Both the position numbers and the translations under genes were made by a program. Positions 24,045 through 28,010 of a DNA stretch of 28,010 nt are shown here, one piece after another (the first letter of the stretch is position 1; each line of letters opens with the position of its first letter). A model generated the notes under the pieces. It did no database searches, had not been told where the DNA came from, and saw nothing but the letters and a program-made list of their open reading frames with translations. Source of the stretch: an uncultured Gemmatimonadota bacterium (GTDB taxonomy: Bacteria > Gemmatimonadota > Gemmatimonadetes > Gemmatimonadales > GWC2-71-9); NCBI GenBank assembly GCA_946480845.1, contig CAMLLJ010000008.1:1-28010 (forward strand). The letters run 5' to 3'.

Positions 24045-25550
24045 TCAGGTTCCCGCGGCGGCGCGGTCGAGCGCGCGCCGGTAGACGGAGATGTAGGGTG
24101 CCGCCGAGCGCTCCCAGCTGAAGTCACGGGCCATGGCGCTCTGCATCATCGCGCGCCACCGGCCGTGCTGGACGAACTGGTAGAGCCCGCGCAGGGCTGC
24201 CGCCGTGAATGCCTCCGGCGTGTATTCGTCGAACAGGAAGCCGGTCTCGCCGTCGGTGATCGTATCGGCGAGCCCGCCTACCCGGCGCGCCACCGGCAGG
24301 GCGCCGTACCGCTGGGCGCGCATCTGGGTGAGGCCGCAGGGCTCGTACAGTGACGGCATGAGAAACATGTCGGCCCCGGCCATGAGCCGGTGCTCCAGCC
24401 GGTCGGTGAAGTCGAGCTGCACGCCGATCCGGTCGGGCGCCGCGAGCGCGAGCGCGGTGAGCGCGTCCTCGTAGCGCGGCTCGCCGCTCCCGAGGAAGAC
24501 GAACTGGGCGTCGCTCTCGAGCAGCCGGGTGGCCGCGAGGATCAGGTCGAGCCCCTTCTGGGTGACCATGCGACCGGTCATGCCGAAGAGCGGCACGCGC
24601 CGCCGCTGGGGCAGCCCGAAGGAGCGCTGCAGCGCGGCCTTGCAGCGGCGCTTGCCTTCCAGGTCGCCGGCGTCGTAGGTGCGGGTGATCTGCGGGTCGA
24701 TCGAGGGCGTCCAGATCGACTGGTCGATGCCGTTGAGGATTCCCACCAGCCGGTCGCCCAGGTGGGTGAACACCTCGTGCAGGCCGAAGCCGCCGCCCGG
24801 GGTGCGCAGCTCCTTCGCCTGGGTCGGGCTTACCGTCACGACATAGTCCGAGAAGGCGAGGCCCGCCTTGAGCAGGTTGGCCTGCCCGTACCATTCGAGC
24901 TGGGTGAAGTTGTAGAGCGACCAGGGCAGCCCCAGCTCGGGCACGATCTCGGCGGGGAAGTGCCCCTGGTACCCCGGATTGTGCACCGAGAGCACCACCG
25001 CGGGCGGTTCGGCCGGCACTTCGACACCCGGGACGCCGCGCAGATACACGGGCGCGAGCGCAGTGTGCCAGTCGTGGGCATGGAGCACGTACGGAGGCTT
25101 GGCCACGCGTGGCAGTGCGGCGATGGCGGCCCGCGCGAAAAGCGCGAAGCGCAGCGCGTTATCGGGATAGTCGGCGCCGCCCTCGCCGTAGAGGCCAGGG
25201 CGGTTGAAGTAGCCGCGGTGCTCGATGAAGACGACGCGGGGGCCGTCTTCCTTGTCCGCGGGGCGGAAGAGCCGGACTTCCTCGGTGCGCGGCCCGACCT
25301 GGATGGCGAAGGGATTGCCGATCGGGTGCAGGTCGGGGGCGGCGTCGCGCACCGACCGGTAGAGCGGCATCACCACGCTCACGTCGATGCCGGCCGCGTG
25401 CTGGAACTCGGCGAGGCCGCGTGCGGCCTCGCCCAGGCCGCCGGTACGGGCGTAGGGGTAGTACTCCGCCGTCAGGTGCACGACGGAAGCGGGCCGCCCG
25501 CCGGACGCGGCCAGCGGTGACGGCGGACGCTCCCCCGCGCTGGCGGTCAT
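24045..25550 (-). CDS. glgA: Glycogen synthase (GT5) with RTGGL in place of KTGGL
   Basis: This 501-residue enzyme transfers glucose from a nucleotide sugar to the growing alpha-1,4-glucan. Seen: AEYYPYARTGGLGEAARGLAEF at 28-49, VLHAHDWHTALAPVYLR, HNPGYQGHFP, TVSPTQAKEL, GRMVTQKGLDL and EPCGLTQMRAQRYGALPVARRVGGLADT, with Glu403 in the catalytic EPCG motif. Length and domain order are normal. The canonical KxGG lysine that contacts the sugar nucleotide is arginine (Arg35), and the next segment is GEAARGL instead of GDVxxxL; a change in ADP- versus UDP-glucose use is conceivable but not shown. The ATG at 25550 overlaps the glgP stop by 4 bases. No glgC is present, so the donor must be made elsewhere. 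Confidence 0.9.
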   Translation of the reverse strand: MTASAGERPPSPLAASGGRPASVVHLTAEYYPYARTGGLGEAARGLAEFQHAAGIDVSVVMPLYRSVRDAAPDLHPIGNPFAIQVGPRTEEVRLFRPADKEDGPRVVFIEHRGYFNRPGLYGEGGADYPDNALRFALFARAAIAALPRVAKPPYVLHAHDWHTALAPVYLRGVPGVEVPAEPPAVVLSVHNPGYQGHFPAEIVPELGLPWSLYNFTQLEWYGQANLLKAGLAFSDYVVTVSPTQAKELRTPGGGFGLHEVFTHLGDRLVGILNGIDQSIWTPSIDPQITRTYDAGDLEGKRRCKAALQRSFGLPQRRRVPLFGMTGRMVTQKGLDLILAATRLLESDAQFVFLGSGEPRYEDALTALALAAPDRIGVQLDFTDRLEHRLMAGADMFLMPSLYEPCGLTQMRAQRYGALPVARRVGGLADTITDGETGFLFDEYTPEAFTAAALRGLYQFVQHGRWRAMMQSAMARDFSWERSAAPYISVYRRALDRAAAGT

Positions 25551-27699
25551 GCCGCCGGCGGGTCGTCGGAGAAGGGGTCGCCGCGCATGGCCGGAACGTA
25601 GTACGACCGGACGTAGTCCTGCACCATCCGGCGCGCCATGAAGCGCGAGCCGGCCAGCCGCATGGCCTGGCGCATCACCTCCACCCAGCCGAGCGGAATG
25701 CCGTTGGTGCGGGTGTAGTAGAGCGGCACCACCTGCTCCTCGAGCAGCGCGTAGAGCCGATCGGCGTCCGTCGCGTCGGCCGTCTCGGTGCCGATCTGTT
25801 CCGGCGTCGGGGGGATGGCCCAGCCGGACACGCCGTCGAACCCCTCCTGCCACCACCCGTCGAGCGTGCCGAGCTGGGGCACGCCGTTGAGCGCCGCCTT
25901 CATGCCGCTCGTTCCCGAGGCTTCCATCGGCACGCGGGGAAGGTTGAGCCAGAGGTCCACGCCCTGCACCAGCAGGTGCGCGAGGTGCATGTCGTAGTCC
26001 TCCAGGAACGCCACGCGGCCCTCGAGCGCCGGATCGCGGGTGAACTGGTACACGCGCTGCAGCACCTGCTTGCCCGGGTCATCGGCCGGATGCGCCTTCC
26101 CGGCGAAGACGATCTGCACCGGGCGGTCCCGGCTCGCCAGCAGGCGGCGCAGCCGGTCGAGGTCGCTGAAGATGAGGTCGGCGCGCTTGTAGGTGGCGAA
26201 GCGGCGGGCGAAGCCGATCGTCAGCGCCTCGGGATCGAGCAGCGTGCCCGCGCCGACCACGTGCGCCGCCTCGCGCCATCGGTCGGCGAAGCGACGGCGC
26301 GCCTCCTCGCGCACCAGCTTGAGCAGGATGCGCTTGAGGTCGGCGTGCACCGCCCAGAGTGCCTCGGGATCCAGCTTGAGGACCTGGTCCCACATCCGTG
26401 GGTCGTCGGGGCGGCGGTGCCACTCGGGCCCGAACTGCTGGTCCAGGAGCTGCATGACGCCGGTGGCCATCCAGGTCTGCAGGTGCACGCCGTTGGTGAC
26501 GTGCCCGATGGGCACCGCCTCCGGGTCGCGCCCCGGCCAGAGCTCATCCCAGAGGCGCCGCGACACCTGGCCGTGCCGCCGGGAGACGCCGTTCACGCGT
26601 CCCGCGAGGCGAAGGGCCGCCACGGTCATGTGGAAGAGTCCGTGCTGGCCCGGATGCTCCCCCAGCCGCATGAACCCGTCGCGGTCCATGCGCAGCGAGT
26701 CCCACACCGGCCCCGCGCAGGCCGCCACTTCGTCGGCGGAGAAGAAGTCGTGGCCCGCCGGGACGGGCGTATGGGTGGTGAAGACGCTCGTCGCCCGTAC
26801 CTGGCGGATCGCCTCCGCGGGCTCCGCGCCGCCCGCGACCAGCTCGCGGAGTCGCTCGATGAACATGAACGCCGCATGGCCCTCATTGGCATGCCACGCG
26901 CCGGGCGCGATGCCGAGCGCGCGCAGGACGCGCACGCCGCCGACGCCGAGCACCCACTCCTGGCGGATGCGGTTGGCGGGCCCGCCGTCGTAGAGCTTGC
27001 TGAGCAGGCCGCGGTCGTCGGGGTGGTTCACCTCGTAGTCGGTGTCGAGCAGGTAGACCGGCACGCGGCCGACGCGAATGCGCCAGGCGCCGACGTGGAT
27101 GGTGCGGCCGGACGTCTCCACCGTGGTGAGCCACGGTTCCCCGCCCGGGCCGTGCAGCGGCTCGAGCGGCGTGAGCGCGATGTCGAACGACGCGTCGCTG
27201 CTCTCCTGCCATCCGTCGAGCCGGAGCCGCTGGTCGAAGTAGCCCTTGCGGTAGAACAGGCCGACGCCGACCAGCGGCACGCCGAGGTCGGAGGCCGCCT
27301 TGCAGTGGTCGCCGGCGAGCACGCCCAGGCCGCCCGAATAGATCGGCACCGAGTTGTGCAGGCCGAACTCGGCGCAGAAGTAGGCGATCGGGGTCGCGGC
27401 GAGGCCGTCGTACTGCTCGTCGAACCAGCCGCCGCCGGCCGCGTCGGCCTGCCGCCGGGCCATCAGGCGGTCGTAGCGCTCGAGATAGGCGGGATCGGCC
27501 GCGCGGGCCGCGAGGTGCGCCGGATCGGCGCGCCGGAGCAGCTCCAGCGGATTGTGGTGGGTCTCGTGCCAGAGGAGCTGGTCGATCTCGCGGAACAGCG
27601 CGCGCGCCTCGCGGTTCCAGCTCCACGAGAGGTTCATGGCGATCTCGGCCAGCCCCTCGATGCGCGCGGGGAGGTAGGGCACTCGGCGGTCCGGCACCA

Positions 27700-27700
<1 letters not shown>
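25547..27700 (-). CDS. glgP: Alpha-glucan (glycogen) phosphorylase, GT35, DUF3417 N-terminus
   Basis: This 717-residue enzyme releases glucose 1-phosphate from glycogen or maltodextrin, using pyridoxal phosphate. Residues about 10-110 form the DUF3417 domain (LPARIEGLAEIAMNLSWSWNREARALFREID). The catalytic part shows AYFCAEFGLHNSVPIYSGGLGVLAGDHCKAASDLG, HANEGHAAFM, TNGVHLQTW, GFARRFATYKRADLI and the PLP site ASGTSGMKAALNG with Lys601. This is the short phosphorylase type found in many thermophiles and actinobacteria, not the roughly 820-residue E. coli type. The ATG at 27700 shares one base with the ettA stop (TGATG), so its translation is probably coupled to ettA. An open frame of 782 codons lies antisense to it and is not real. 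Confidence 0.92.

Positions 27701-28010
<310 letters not shown>

Overview
The window is very GC-rich (about 70 % by eye) and densely packed. It encodes an outer-membrane usher, a probable outer-membrane DUF5916 barrel and many exported proteins, so the host has two membranes. The mix (DUF5916 barrel, paired DUF4097 proteins behind an ECF sigma/anti-sigma pair, LVIVD-repeat protein, fused FtcD, GH57-type glycogen enzymes) is consistent with Gemmatimonadota. That assignment is inference; no rRNA, tRNA or marker gene is visible to confirm it.

Layout. (1) 1-5267: the tail of an unknown gene and a terminator-like hairpin; a small secreted protein on the minus strand; a 359-base regulatory stretch with a near-perfect sigma-54 promoter and an upstream inverted repeat; then a plus-strand operon of two DUF4402 pilin-like subunits, a PapD-like chaperone and a large usher-like protein. 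This looks like a compact chaperone-usher surface-fibre system. (2) 5278-11618, minus strand: a DUF5916/CBM9-like outer-membrane protein, an ECF sigma factor with its zinc-finger anti-sigma factor and two DUF4097 repeat proteins, and a secreted DUF4440 protein. (3) 11748-18336: hutU and hutI on the plus strand meet, stop codon on stop codon, a minus-strand operon aguB-aguA-ftcD. Together they give the last three steps of histidine breakdown through formiminoglutamate and tetrahydrofolate, plus agmatine to putrescine. hutH is not in the window. (4) 18425-20401: a secreted protein with Ig-like repeats and an LVIVD beta-propeller. (5) 20391-28010, minus strand: a five-gene operon in which ettA (cut by the window edge), glgP, glgA, a GH57 branching enzyme and a GH57 4-alpha-glucanotransferase/amylase overlap or nearly touch, forming a glycogen synthesis and turnover module.

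The most notable point is region 1. The pilus-like operon combines DUF4402 subunits, a usher-like protein with a C-terminal SdrD-B-like extension, a candidate sigma-54 promoter 72 bases before the first gene, a 7-7-7 inverted repeat at enhancer distance, and a long hairpin after the first pilin gene that could set subunit stoichiometry. I see no CRISPR array, insertion sequence, integrase, tRNA or rRNA. Apart from 416-774, no non-coding stretch exceeds about 150 bases.
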